Of a stretch of 64,000 bases of DNA, positions 35,022-44,304 are shown in pieces. Origin of the DNA: CBDIHP01 sp965279195. Its GTDB lineage: Bacteria; Planctomycetota; Planctomycetia; Isosphaerales; Isosphaeraceae. The DNA is taken from contig CBDIHP010000041.1 of assembly GCA_965279195.1 (NCBI GenBank), forward strand, positions 62,001 through 126,000, written 5' to 3'. The notes beneath the pieces are model-generated. The model was given only the letters and a program-made list of their open reading frames with translations, searched no databases and had not been told where the DNA came from. Position numbers and translations under genes: made by a program. Position 1 is the stretch's first letter. The number at the start of each line of letters is the position of its first letter.

Positions 35022-35585
35022 TCACAAGTGGCCGAGCAGGGCCTGGAAGTCGATGGGTTTCTGGAGGATGGCGACGACGCCCAGGGATCGGACCTCGGCC
35101 AGCTCGCGGGCGTTGCTCATCCCCGTCGTGACCACGACACGCGCGGGGTGGTCGATGGTTCGGAGGTGGCGGATCAGGGAGTGGCCCAAGCCGTCGGGCA
35201 GCATCAGGTCGAGGATGATTACATCGGGCTCGAAGGCGAGCTGGCCGTGGGCCGTCATGAGGTCGCCGGCGACCTGAATCTCGTGGCCGTTGTGCTTGAG
35301 GAGGCGGGCCAGGGTGCGGCTGGCGACCGGGTCATCCTCGACCAGCAGGATGCGAAGCCCGGGCGTCTGCGCCGGTGAGGGGTCGATCGCGGGGAGGCCG
35401 TTCGTCGACTCCCGGCTCGGTGAGTCCGACGGGGATCCGGAGGCGGAAAGTCGTCCCCGATCCGGGACGACTCTCGACCGAGAGGGTCCCTCGGAGCTGT
35501 TCGGTGAGCCGACGGGCCACCGAGAGGCCCAGGCCGAGCCCTTTCGAGGGGTCTCGCTCGGGATTGGCCACCTGGAAGAAATCAT
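35022..35585 (-). CDS. Receiver-domain response regulator (likely C-terminal part of a broken hybrid kinase)
   Basis: The frame is open from 35585, but recognisable protein begins only near 35357: LRILLVEDDPVASRTLARLL, phospho-acceptor Asp in DVIILDLMLPDG, then VVVTTGMSN and the conserved Lys in AILQKPIDF. There is no output domain, so it is a stand-alone CheY-like receiver. The first 76 codons lie in the kinase gene in another frame, are rich in Ser/Pro/Arg and have no ribosome-binding site. No other standard start occurs between 35585 and the domain. The simplest reading is that kinase and receiver were one hybrid protein and a one-base indel near 35390-35440 now separates them. Otherwise it uses a non-standard start inside the kinase gene. 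Confidence 0.72.
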   Translation of the reverse strand: MISSRWPIPSETPRKGSAWASRWPVGSPNSSEGPSRSRVVPDRGRLSASGSPSDSPSRESTNGLPAIDPSPAQTPGLRILLVEDDPVASRTLARLLKHNGHEIQVAGDLMTAHGQLAFEPDVIILDLMLPDGLGHSLIRHLRTIDHPARVVVTTGMSNARELAEVRSLGVVAILQKPIDFQALLGHL

Positions 35586-36534
35586 GGAAAACCCGCTCCA
35601 GGTCCGGTTCGTCGATCCCCACCCCCGTGTCGCTGACCGAGATGGTCAGCGTACGCCCCTCGGCGCGGGCGTCGATGGCGACGCGCCCCCTAGGGGTGAA
35701 CTGGACGGCGTTCTTCAGGAGTTCGTCCACGATCGATCGTAGCTTCTCGCCGTCGGTCCTCACCATAGCGAGGTCCGAGTTTGTCGCCAGATCAATTCCC
35801 TTGGCATGGGCTTCGGGGGCATATGAGCGGGCCACCTCATCGAGGAATGGGCCGAGCGAGACGGTGGCGACGTTCCCGGGTTGCTCCGACCAGTCGAGGT
35901 CGGCGAGTTCCACGAACCGGCCCAGCAGCTTGGCCGAGGCCTTCGCGGATTCGCGGATCTCGCGGATCGTGTCGTTCAGGAGCTCGGCGTCGCCGGTCTT
36001 GCACGCGACGTCCAGCAGGTCGGCCTGGAGGACGAGTCGGTTCAAGGGCATCCTCAAGTCGTGGCTGACGGCGTTGAGGAATTCGGTCTGGCGGAGGGTC
36101 TCGGCGCGGCTGGCTTCGAGTTCGACGGCGAGCGTCCGCGCGAGCCCGAGTTGCTTGTAGATGACCCGGAGGTCGCGGGCCCCCCAGGCGTAGCGCCAGG
36201 TCTGGACCACGAGCACGAGCATGAAGGCGTCGTAGAGCCGCCAGGCGGGCCAGTACATCTTGATCGGGATGAAGATGTAACCGCAGAGCCCGCAGAAGAT
36301 GAAGATCCGCTTCATCCGCGCCAGGGCCTGGCGCTCGGGGCAGGGGGGGATCGACCGCTCCTGGATCCACCAATGCCACGCGATGGCGAGGTAGCCCGCG
36401 GCCACGGCCAGGTCGAGCGTCACCGTGACCGCGATCCAGAACGTGTCGTGGTCCATGCAGTGAACCAGCGACATGTACTGATGCTTCGGGCCGCCGGTGA
36501 GCCAGCTGGAGAGGGCCGAGAGCCAGGTCGTCAC
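35332..36534 (-). CDS. Membrane sensor histidine kinase
   Basis: 400 residues from the ATG at 36534. Three hydrophobic helices (about 32-54, 76-95 and 101-117) form the input region. A coiled coil leads to HisKA with phospho-acceptor His158 in NAVSHDLRMPLNRLVLQ. The ATPase domain has DELLKNAVQFTPRG (N box), SDTGVGID (G1) and GLGLGLSVARRL (G2), followed by GSGTTFRLRIPVG. The last 35 residues (from about LTEPGV) are Arg/Pro-rich, have no homology, and run over the start of the receiver domain in another frame, in keeping with a frameshift in a former hybrid kinase. The signal sensed is unknown. Confidence 0.88.
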   Translation of the reverse strand: MTTWLSALSSWLTGGPKHQYMSLVHCMDHDTFWIAVTVTLDLAVAAGYLAIAWHWWIQERSIPPCPERQALARMKRIFIFCGLCGYIFIPIKMYWPAWRLYDAFMLVLVVQTWRYAWGARDLRVIYKQLGLARTLAVELEASRAETLRQTEFLNAVSHDLRMPLNRLVLQADLLDVACKTGDAELLNDTIREIRESAKASAKLLGRFVELADLDWSEQPGNVATVSLGPFLDEVARSYAPEAHAKGIDLATNSDLAMVRTDGEKLRSIVDELLKNAVQFTPRGRVAIDARAEGRTLTISVSDTGVGIDEPDLERVFHDFFQVANPERDPSKGLGLGLSVARRLTEQLRGTLSVESRPGSGTTFRLRIPVGLTEPGVDERPPRDRPLTGADARASHPAGRG

Positions 36535-36626
36535 GTCATTCCCCGCCGAAACGAGTGAGGTTCTGATTCGACACGGATTGTATTCTCACGCCAGGACGCA
36601 TGGGAACGAGCCATCCGGCCGCCCCG

Positions 36627-37820
36627 CTAGTTCTTTGAGGGCGCCAACGCTTGTTGCTGCACCGGCGGGACGGTCGGCAGGTTCTGGGTCGGGTTGATGA
36701 AGACCCGGCTCAAAAGGATGAGCTGGTCGCCCGCCTTGATGGCACTCGCCTCGGTCCCGATGGGGTTCAGGATCATCTGTTCCCCGCGCTGGATGCCGAT
36801 GAGCAGGCAGGACCGCTTGTCGTCGCGGTGGCGTAGGAACATGCTGGCGATCTCGACGAAATCCCGGCCGATCAGCTCGTCGGGCGCGGCGAACAGGAAC
36901 ATCTCATTGGCGTCGCGGCCGACGGTCAGGAGTTCCTGGTAGACGCGGGTCATGCCGTGATAGAGGGCCGTTCGGGCGAGGAGCCGGAGCCCGAGTTCGT
37001 CGGACGAGATGATCTCGTCGGCGCCCGCCTTGAGCAGGTGATGGCGGTTGTTGGGGTTGCGGCACTCGACGGCGACGTTGGCGTTGTTCTCGTTCCGCGA
37101 GATGTTCCGGATCGAGATGCAGGTGAGGATCGACTTGCCGTCGGCGTGCTCCCCCTGGCGGTCGTCGGCGAGGATCACGATCGAGTGGGCCTTGTGCACG
37201 CGGGCCCGGCGGAGGATCACCTCGTTGGTGGGGTCGCCCTTGACGATGTAGACGTCGTTGAACGCGGGGTCGTCCTGCATGTCGGGGAGGTCGATGGCCT
37301 CGGGGCTGTCGTGGATGATCACGACCGGCCGCTTGTCCTGGATGATCTTGCTGTGGACCTCGCGGATCCAGGGCAATCCCCGGGGGCTCCAGTTGCACAG
37401 GACGAGGTGGTCATCCATCTCGAAGTTGGACACGTCGCGCTTCCTCAGCAAATTCTCGGTGACAAGGATCGAGGCCACGGACCCGGTGAACAGACCCGCC
37501 AGCCCGACGCCGGTCCCGAGCAGGACCATGGTCACGAACCGGCCCACGAAGGTCTTGGGGGGATCCTCGACCCCGCTGAACATGAGCACGAAGACATTCC
37601 AGAGCGACTCTCCGAACGAGTCGAACGCCGGGTTGCCCCCCTTCTCGGCGAGGTGGATCCCCAACGCGCCGATGAACCAGGCGACGCTCATCAGGACGAG
37701 GATCCGCACCACCTGGCTTCGCCTTAGGGTGCGGAAGACCTCCATCCACAGTTCGCGGTCGGCCAGGGTCCGGCGGAGGCTGGCGCGGCGTCGTCGCTTG
37801 GGTCGGAGTGGGGTGGGCAT
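36627..37820 (-). CDS. RCK/TrkA-N domain ion channel without canonical K+ filter
   Basis: 397 residues. Two hydrophobic helices (about 38-58 and 88-118) flank a re-entrant pore region, and a cytosolic RCK module follows (HLVLCNWSPRGLPWIREV, DKRPVVIIHDS, VYIVKGDPTNEVILRRARVHKAHSIVILADD) with a C-terminal TrkA-C-like part (DELIGRDFVEIASMFL, AIKAGDQLILLSRV). The pore loop reads LMFSGVEDPPKTFVGRF; the potassium filter TxGYGD is absent. The nucleotide-binding turn is CNWSPRG in place of GxGxxG. These traits recall CASTOR/POLLUX- and DMI1-type channels, whose filters also deviate. Ion selectivity cannot be predicted. It is co-directional with the PSCyt1 gene (90-bp gap). Confidence 0.85.
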   Translation of the reverse strand: MPTPLRPKRRRRASLRRTLADRELWMEVFRTLRRSQVVRILVLMSVAWFIGALGIHLAEKGGNPAFDSFGESLWNVFVLMFSGVEDPPKTFVGRFVTMVLLGTGVGLAGLFTGSVASILVTENLLRKRDVSNFEMDDHLVLCNWSPRGLPWIREVHSKIIQDKRPVVIIHDSPEAIDLPDMQDDPAFNDVYIVKGDPTNEVILRRARVHKAHSIVILADDRQGEHADGKSILTCISIRNISRNENNANVAVECRNPNNRHHLLKAGADEIISSDELGLRLLARTALYHGMTRVYQELLTVGRDANEMFLFAAPDELIGRDFVEIASMFLRHRDDKRSCLLIGIQRGEQMILNPIGTEASAIKAGDQLILLSRVFINPTQNLPTVPPVQQQALAPSKN

Positions 37821-37910
37821 CGCTACGGGGCTCGAGGCGCAGGGAGATGCCGGGATCCGGGATACGGGCCCGGATCGGCGGGTGGCTGGCGAACCGGTCG
37901 AGTCGCGACG

Positions 37911-40900
37911 TCAGCGTGAGGCGGCGGCATGGGGCGCGACGCGGAGACGGATCGGGCCCGATGGATGCTCCGTCCCGGCCGATTCCGCCTTGCCCGACGC
38001 GAAGAAGACACGCTCCTGCGGCCGGACCCAGGGTTCGGCGTAGAGGAACACGGTCCGCTCCGTCTGCGTCTCCGTCACGAGGACGCCGTTCAATCCGATG
38101 TTCAACACACGGACGCCGTGTGGCAGGTTCCGGACGTTGATGGGGACACGTCCAGCAAACGCCGGGCCACGCTTGACCTTGAAGGTCATCTCGATCCGCT
38201 GGCCGGGTGCGATCGTGACCAACTGAGGGCTGGCGGTGATTTCCAGATTCGGCCTGGGGATCACGGTGATGAACCCGGAGACCGGCCCGCCGGGGTCGAG
38301 GATTGTCCAGGATTCCTCATGACTTCCGCTGTTCGAGACGGCCCGGGCCCGGAGCTTCCAGGTCGGCGGCGAGACCTCCGGGGCGTTGTCGGAAGCCATC
38401 AGGAGCAGCTCCGCCGCGTAGGCGTCGGGCTCGATGATGGTGCGGGTCGAGGTGACTCCGGACGGCAGGTCGAAGGCCTCGACCTCGATCGGCGAATCGA
38501 AGCCATCCTTGCGGATCGCCTCCACGGTTAGGGAGACATTCCCGCCCCGAGGGATGTTGGGATTTTCATTGCTCGCGAGCAGCTGGAAGCCGGGTTCTGG
38601 CCGTCGGACCAGCAGGTGATATCCGAACTCCGGCCCGCCGAGCCCACGCACGTCCTCGATCCGGACCGAGTACTCGCCATCGGCCGGGGCCCGGAACGTG
38701 ACGCGGGAATCCTTGCCGATGCCCGGTCCGCCGTCATCATTACGATAGTTGAGGATGATCGGCGGTTTCCCGCCGCTGGGAAGCGGGCTTCCCGGCGGCA
38801 GGATTTCGACCTTTTCGAGCGGCTGCGATAGGGGGTGGTGCTCGGGCGTGGTCTCAAGCATCCCCATTCGTTCGCCGGGCCCGACCCGCTCGATTCCCAG
38901 ACCCCAGAAGATGGCGTCGTCGTCAGGGTTGCGAGGGAGCGTGTGCAGGCGTAGGAGTTCGCGGCCGGCCCAGAGGTAGTCGCCCATCTGGAGCGAGTCC
39001 CAGTGCGTCAGCCGGATGGCCCGGTTGGCGGCTGGGTGATCGCGGAAAGCGACCTGGGTCTCGAACAGTCGGCGGAGGATGGCCCTGGGAACGGGCTTCC
39101 CTTGCGCATCGAGGATTTCAATGATCGGGTCGATCGGCGAGCCGAGGCGGCGACCTTGGATCTCGACGATCCATGTCTCGCCCTTCCGAGCAGAGAATCT
39201 CACGAAATCGACGTCGCCGGGCCGTGAGATCCGGCCCGATAGTCCGCCGGGCGTCGCGACCCGAACGGCCGAGTCGCGGGCGTCCGAGTCCTCCCCTTCG
39301 ACCTGCTGCGGTCCGCGAGCGACCAGGACCGAACGGCCGGTGATCGCACCGCCGGTTGCCCCACTCAGGGGGATTGTCGTACCAGGCGAGGCGTCGCCCT
39401 TGACCGTGACCGTGCTGGGGATGTTGCCGCCGACCAGCGCGACGTCGACCGCCTTGCCGGCCTCGACACCGAGCGGGAAGGACGACGTGACGACCGGCAG
39501 AGTCCCCGCCTGGATCCGATAGGCGTGGTTGCCGGAGCCCGTGAGCAGGGCGTCGGCGACCCTCAGTTTGAACTTCGCATCGGCCGGGGCCTGGTAGATG
39601 AGGACCGGATCGCCGCCGTTTTCATTGCGATTCGACTCGGCCAGGATCCGGCCACTGGGATCGAAAAGACTCACGATGGGTTCGAGGGGCGAGCCGAGGG
39701 ATCGGCTGAGCACGTCGAAGACGATCGTCGAGCCTCTGGTTACGCTCAGTTCGAACTCGTCCACGTCGCCGGGCGTATCGATGGTCCCGACGAGCGTGGC
39801 GGGCAGCTTCGAGACGATCGCGGCGGCCTTGGCCTCGGGCACTTCATCGAAGGCGGTTACGGCGAAGGACTGGGCCGGCGGAATCCCCAGCGGCGTCTGG
39901 ACGAGGAGACGATGCCCACCCAGCCTGGCATCCGGGGCGACCTTCAGCTCGACATCGATGCGAGTCGAGTCGGGTTTCGTCGATCGAAGGATACGGGCCG
40001 AGATGCCCGGATCGTCGAGCAGGATGCGGTTGGCGCGTCCGATGCCGTTGCCGGAGAGGGGGATCGTGACGATGGAGCCCCGTTTCGCGCCGCGCGGGGA
40101 GATCGGGTTCAGGCTCGCGGGGCGGACGAGCTCGGACTTGGCGGGTGCCGTCGAGGCGGTCGAGACCCGACGTGCGACCAGCGACTGCAGGACGGAGCCG
40201 TCGGGCACGCCGATGAGATCGACCGCCCCGTCATAACGCCCGATGGCCAGGGTTTTTCCGTCTGAGGTCAGGGCGAGGGACTGCGGCCAGTCGGGGAACG
40301 GCCCCAGGATCCTGGTGGCGGTGAGGCTCGCGACGTCCCAGATCCGGACGGTGCGATCTTCCGAGGAGGAGATCAGAGTCTTGCCGTCCTGGGACACCAC
40401 CAGCTTGAGGATTGGGCCGTCGTGTGCGAAGGCCGATCGGGCGAGGCTCGCGCCTTGCTTCTGGATCCGGTATGCGCGGATCGAGCGATCCACGCCGCCG
40501 GCATGCAAGGTCGTCCCGTCGGGGGAGAACGCCAGGGCGTAGAGTTCGCCCGTGGCATCGGCGAGGCTGACGAGCCGCTTGCCGGAGGCGACATCCCAGA
40601 GCTTGACGTTGCGATCGGCCCCGGCCGTGGCCAGCAGCGTGCCGTCGGGTGAGAACGCCACCGCGTGGACGGCGTCGGTATGCTCCCGGAACGGGCGGGG
40701 TGGCGAATCTTTGGCCCATTCACGCGTGGTGACGAGTCGATCATAACTCCCGGTGGCCAGGTGCTTGCCGTCGGAGGAGAGGGCTGCCGAGAGGATCTGG
40801 TCGGTGTGCCCCCGGCCGCTGTGGACGGGCTTGCCCGAGCGGAGATCCCAGGCCGTCCACGAGCCGAATAGCCCGGGACGCCCGCCGACTCCGATGAGGT

Positions 40901-41513
40901 GGGAACCGTCGGGCGTGGCGATCAGGCCGGTGAGGAGCCCATCGTGCCCGGCGAGCGTCCGGGCCAGTTTGCCCGAAGCGTCGAACTCTTGAACCACCTT
41001 GCCACTCGCGACGAAGGTCCGCTTGACGTCGGGGGTGAAGGCGACGGCGACGGCCGGGTCGGAGACGCCCGGGCGGACGGCAACCTGCGGAAGCTCGGCC
41101 AGTGGGTCAACCAGGGTCGCGAGACGGGTGGTTGTCTCCGAACCGGCGTCGAACCTCGCGCCTTGCTTCACCCAGGCTTCGATCGTGGCGATCTCGGCGG
41201 GCTTGAGCGGCGGGAGCTGGAACGGCATCCGCGGATCGGCGTCGGCCTTGAGGGACTCGACGAGATAACTCGCCTCGGGGTCGCCGGGGACGAGGATCTC
41301 AGCTTTGTGGGCCTTGCCGCCGGCCTTGAGCCGGGCGAAGGTCGAAAGGTCGAGCGTGTTGGCCGCCTTCTTCTCGTTGTGACAGGAGAGGCAGCGGCCG
41401 ACGAGGATCGGGGCGACGTCCTTGCGGAACGAGACGGGGGCGTCGGCGGCGGGGGCCGGACGCGGCCCCAGCAGGATCGCCAGGCCCCAGAGCGCGAGCA
41501 GCGGGCGCGTCAT
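37911..41513 (-). CDS. Planctomycete cytochrome c (PSCyt1) / WD40 repeat protein
   Basis: 1200 residues with a signal peptide (about 1-23). Residues 25-120 form a PSCyt1 (C-type lectin/cytochrome) module with the heme motif Cys41-x-x-Cys44-His45 in GRCLSCHNEKK. Residues about 150-440 hold WD40 repeats, with typical ends such as VKLWDVASGKRL and VRIWDVASLTATRI. The C-terminal 700 residues are beta-rich, with pre-peptidase-like modules (DTPGDVDEFELSVTRGSTIVFDVLSR, SRPGDVDFVRFSARKGETWIVEI). Large proteins of this make-up are characteristic of Planctomycetes and usually neighbour DUF1549/1553 and DUF1501 genes, as here. A role in surface polysaccharide handling is commonly assumed but not shown. 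Confidence 0.93.
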   Translation of the reverse strand: MTRPLLALWGLAILLGPRPAPAADAPVSFRKDVAPILVGRCLSCHNEKKAANTLDLSTFARLKAGGKAHKAEILVPGDPEASYLVESLKADADPRMPFQLPPLKPAEIATIEAWVKQGARFDAGSETTTRLATLVDPLAELPQVAVRPGVSDPAVAVAFTPDVKRTFVASGKVVQEFDASGKLARTLAGHDGLLTGLIATPDGSHLIGVGGRPGLFGSWTAWDLRSGKPVHSGRGHTDQILSAALSSDGKHLATGSYDRLVTTREWAKDSPPRPFREHTDAVHAVAFSPDGTLLATAGADRNVKLWDVASGKRLVSLADATGELYALAFSPDGTTLHAGGVDRSIRAYRIQKQGASLARSAFAHDGPILKLVVSQDGKTLISSSEDRTVRIWDVASLTATRILGPFPDWPQSLALTSDGKTLAIGRYDGAVDLIGVPDGSVLQSLVARRVSTASTAPAKSELVRPASLNPISPRGAKRGSIVTIPLSGNGIGRANRILLDDPGISARILRSTKPDSTRIDVELKVAPDARLGGHRLLVQTPLGIPPAQSFAVTAFDEVPEAKAAAIVSKLPATLVGTIDTPGDVDEFELSVTRGSTIVFDVLSRSLGSPLEPIVSLFDPSGRILAESNRNENGGDPVLIYQAPADAKFKLRVADALLTGSGNHAYRIQAGTLPVVTSSFPLGVEAGKAVDVALVGGNIPSTVTVKGDASPGTTIPLSGATGGAITGRSVLVARGPQQVEGEDSDARDSAVRVATPGGLSGRISRPGDVDFVRFSARKGETWIVEIQGRRLGSPIDPIIEILDAQGKPVPRAILRRLFETQVAFRDHPAANRAIRLTHWDSLQMGDYLWAGRELLRLHTLPRNPDDDAIFWGLGIERVGPGERMGMLETTPEHHPLSQPLEKVEILPPGSPLPSGGKPPIILNYRNDDGGPGIGKDSRVTFRAPADGEYSVRIEDVRGLGGPEFGYHLLVRRPEPGFQLLASNENPNIPRGGNVSLTVEAIRKDGFDSPIEVEAFDLPSGVTSTRTIIEPDAYAAELLLMASDNAPEVSPPTWKLRARAVSNSGSHEESWTILDPGGPVSGFITVIPRPNLEITASPQLVTIAPGQRIEMTFKVKRGPAFAGRVPINVRNLPHGVRVLNIGLNGVLVTETQTERTVFLYAEPWVRPQERVFFASGKAESAGTEHPSGPIRLRVAPHAAASR

Positions 41514-41728
41514 GTGTCGGAGGATCCTCGGACGGGTCCGGATGGGGCGGGAAGTCCCGCGAGCGGGGCGACGTCCGATGGCTCATGACGTGGGCCGGGT
41601 CACAACCCCTCACGCGTCGAGACGCTAGGCACGACCCTATCTATGCGACCGAGGGGGGCGGGACTGGACCGGCCCACGCCATGAGCCACGGGACGTCGGG
41701 TGCTCCGGGAGGTCTCGGCGGAACGGGG

Positions 41729-44185
41729 TCAGTGGTTGAAGAGGAACTCTTTGCTCGTGAGGATGCCCCAGTAAAGGTCCTCGACCGCCTGACGGCGGGC
41801 CTCGGACCGGGCCTTGTCGTCCTTCGCGTCGCGGGTGGCTTCGGCGAGCAGGCGAAGCAGGCTCGACCGCTCCGCCGGGCTCGGCAGGCGGCTGAGCGCG
41901 GCCTTGTAGATCTGGTCGACGATGGCCTCGTCGGTCGCGTTTGCGGCGAGGGCCCTGCTGACCGCGCTCGTGGGCGACCTCAACTTCTCGTTGATCGTGT
42001 TGCCGTTGGTGAGGTGGAGGGCCTGAGTGATTGAAGGCTCGTCCGACCGCTCGCAACTGCAGGTGCTCTCGCGGATCGGTCGGCCGAAGGCGTCGAGGAA
42101 GCCGCTCTCGACCTTCGAGTCGGGCAACTGGAGCGACTTCAGGCCGCCGGGATAGCCCTTGAACTCCGACGAGACCCCCGTCACCGACGCGATGGCGTCG
42201 AGCAGGACCTCGGCCGGGAGCCGCTTGACCCGCCAGTGGCTGAGGAACTTGGCGTCGGAGGCGTTCGCCGGGAGCGGGTCGCTCGACCGGGCGTAGGCGG
42301 CCGACGTCATGATGAGCCGGATGAGTTTCTTGATGTCTCGCCCATTCGCGCGGAAGTCGGCGACCAGGGAGTCCATGAGCGGCTGATCGCTGGGCGGGTT
42401 GGTGGCCCGGAGGTCATCCTCGGGATCGATCAGACCTCGCCCGAAGAAATTCCGCCAGACGCGGTTGATGATCGCCCGATCGAAGTAGGGGTTCGACGGT
42501 TCGGCCAGCCAGTCGGCGAACGCCTCGCGCCGGTCGCCTCGCGCCGAGACCGGGAGGGCCTTCGCATCGAGCGGCTGGGGCGACATCACCTGGCCGCTGC
42601 GCGGGTGGCGGATGTCACCTTCGGTCGATGGCACGACGATCACGTCGCCGGGGCCAACCCCATCCTTGAGCTGGACGCGCGAGAAGAGGTTGGCCATGCC
42701 GTAATACTGGTCCTGGGTCCACTTTTCCATGGGATGGTTGTGGCACCGGGCGCAGGTCAGGCTGAGGCCGAGGAACGCCATGCTCGCGGATTCGGTCAGG
42801 TCGATCGGGTCGCGGTGCAGGACATAGTAGTTGGCCGCGCCGTTGTTGAGCGTGGATCCCTTGGCCGTGACGATCTCGCGGGCGAACTTATCCCAGGGCA
42901 GGTTCGATTCGACCGCCTTGCGGATGAACCGCGAGAACGACCAGAGCGCCGGCGGGGGTAGTTGCTTGGAAGAGACCAGGAACAGGTCCGACCACTTGTA
43001 CGACCAGTAATCAACGTATCCCGCGCCGTTCAGGAGTCGATCGACGAGCTTCTCCCGACGATACTTGCCCTTGTCCGCCAGGAAGGCGTCGACCTCGGCG
43101 ACCGACGGCAGCGAGCCCGTCGCATCGAGGCTGGCCCGCCGTAGGAAGGCCGCATCGCCGGCATCGGGCGAAGCGGGGATGCCCAGCGATCGCAGCTTCC
43201 GGCCGTTGTGGATGTCGATGAGATTCCCCGCGGCGGGGGCGTCCGCGACGCTCTGCGCCCCGGGGTAGGGCACCGTGACCGTGGCGGTGGTGACGTGGCT
43301 GTCATACCAGACGGTGACGACGGCCTCGCCCTGGCCCTCGACCTGGAGGTGCCCGTCGTCGTCGACCTTCGCGACGCTGGCGTCCACCGTAGCGAACTTG
43401 GACCAGCGCGTGACGTCCACGACCCGGCCATCGGCGTAGGTCGCCTGGACGAGGAAATTCTGGCGGTCGCCCGGCCGCAGACGCACGATCGAGGGCTCGA
43501 CTTGCAGCGAGCGGACGGCCGGATCGGAACCACTCGGGCCGGGGAGGCCGGCGCCGATCCATTCGGCGAGGATGCGGTATTCGAGCGAGTCGGTCGTGAA
43601 CTTGATCCCGCCCGCGTGCTCGATGGCCCCGGTCGGTTTGAGCAGGAACAGGCTCTCGGCCGGGGCCGTCTTCACGATCCGGCGGGCGAGGGCCTGGCGC
43701 GTCAAGACGTCGTAATCCTGCTCGGGCCCGTAAGCGCGGAGGGTCAAGCGGAACCCGTTCTTGCCGGCCGCCGCGCCGTGGCAGGCCCCCGAATTGCAGC
43801 CGAACTTGGTCAGGATCGGCTCGACATGATTCTTGAACGACCAGTCGTCCGTGCGATCGATGTCGCGGACGCTGACCTTCACCTTCGCCACGCCCGATTT
43901 GGTCCGGGCGGTGAGTTCGGTCTCGCCGTTGCCTCGGGCTTCGATGCGGCCGTCGGGCCTGACCGTGACCACGCCGGGGTTCTCGACCGAGAAGCTGGCC
44001 TGATTCGTCCGGTCACCGACGGCCACGCCCTTCTCAAACGCCTCGACGAGCAAGGGCTGACTCGCACGCGAGCCGGAGAGTGTGATCGAGCCCGGCAGGA
44101 TCCTCAATTCCTCAGCGGACCCGACCCTGCCGGCGAGCAGGGTCAGGACGAACAACGCGAGGTGGGGAGGGCGTCTCCAGCTCAT
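41729..44185 (-). CDS. DUF1549/DUF1553 protein with N-terminal Ig-like and cytochrome-like motifs
   Basis: 818 residues from the ATG at 44185; a 90-codon upstream extension is open but lies in the methyltransferase gap and is left out. A signal peptide (1-23) precedes a BIG2-like Ig module (SVENPGVVTVRPDGRIEARGNGETELTA). A Cys130-x4-Cys135-His136 motif follows in FGCNSGACHGAA, then a second BIG2-like repeat. DUF1549 runs from about 380 (FLRRASLDATGSLPSVAEVDAFLAD) and DUF1553 from about 600 (FADWLAEPSNPYFDRAIINRVWRNFFGRGLIDPEDDLR). The ending DLYWGILTSKEFLFNH is the standard C-terminus. Function is unknown; it pairs with DUF1501 proteins across Planctomycetes. Confidence 0.93.
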   Translation of the reverse strand: MSWRRPPHLALFVLTLLAGRVGSAEELRILPGSITLSGSRASQPLLVEAFEKGVAVGDRTNQASFSVENPGVVTVRPDGRIEARGNGETELTARTKSGVAKVKVSVRDIDRTDDWSFKNHVEPILTKFGCNSGACHGAAAGKNGFRLTLRAYGPEQDYDVLTRQALARRIVKTAPAESLFLLKPTGAIEHAGGIKFTTDSLEYRILAEWIGAGLPGPSGSDPAVRSLQVEPSIVRLRPGDRQNFLVQATYADGRVVDVTRWSKFATVDASVAKVDDDGHLQVEGQGEAVVTVWYDSHVTTATVTVPYPGAQSVADAPAAGNLIDIHNGRKLRSLGIPASPDAGDAAFLRRASLDATGSLPSVAEVDAFLADKGKYRREKLVDRLLNGAGYVDYWSYKWSDLFLVSSKQLPPPALWSFSRFIRKAVESNLPWDKFAREIVTAKGSTLNNGAANYYVLHRDPIDLTESASMAFLGLSLTCARCHNHPMEKWTQDQYYGMANLFSRVQLKDGVGPGDVIVVPSTEGDIRHPRSGQVMSPQPLDAKALPVSARGDRREAFADWLAEPSNPYFDRAIINRVWRNFFGRGLIDPEDDLRATNPPSDQPLMDSLVADFRANGRDIKKLIRLIMTSAAYARSSDPLPANASDAKFLSHWRVKRLPAEVLLDAIASVTGVSSEFKGYPGGLKSLQLPDSKVESGFLDAFGRPIRESTCSCERSDEPSITQALHLTNGNTINEKLRSPTSAVSRALAANATDEAIVDQIYKAALSRLPSPAERSSLLRLLAEATRDAKDDKARSEARRQAVEDLYWGILTSKEFLFNH

Positions 44186-44304
44186 GGCGCGTCGGACTCG
44201 GACGGTGCGTCGGACTGTGGAAGGTAGGTTGAACTCAAGTGTGACGCACCGGCACCGAAAAAACAACCGGCACGCCTTCCCCCCCAACCATCCCGGGCAC
44301 GACC

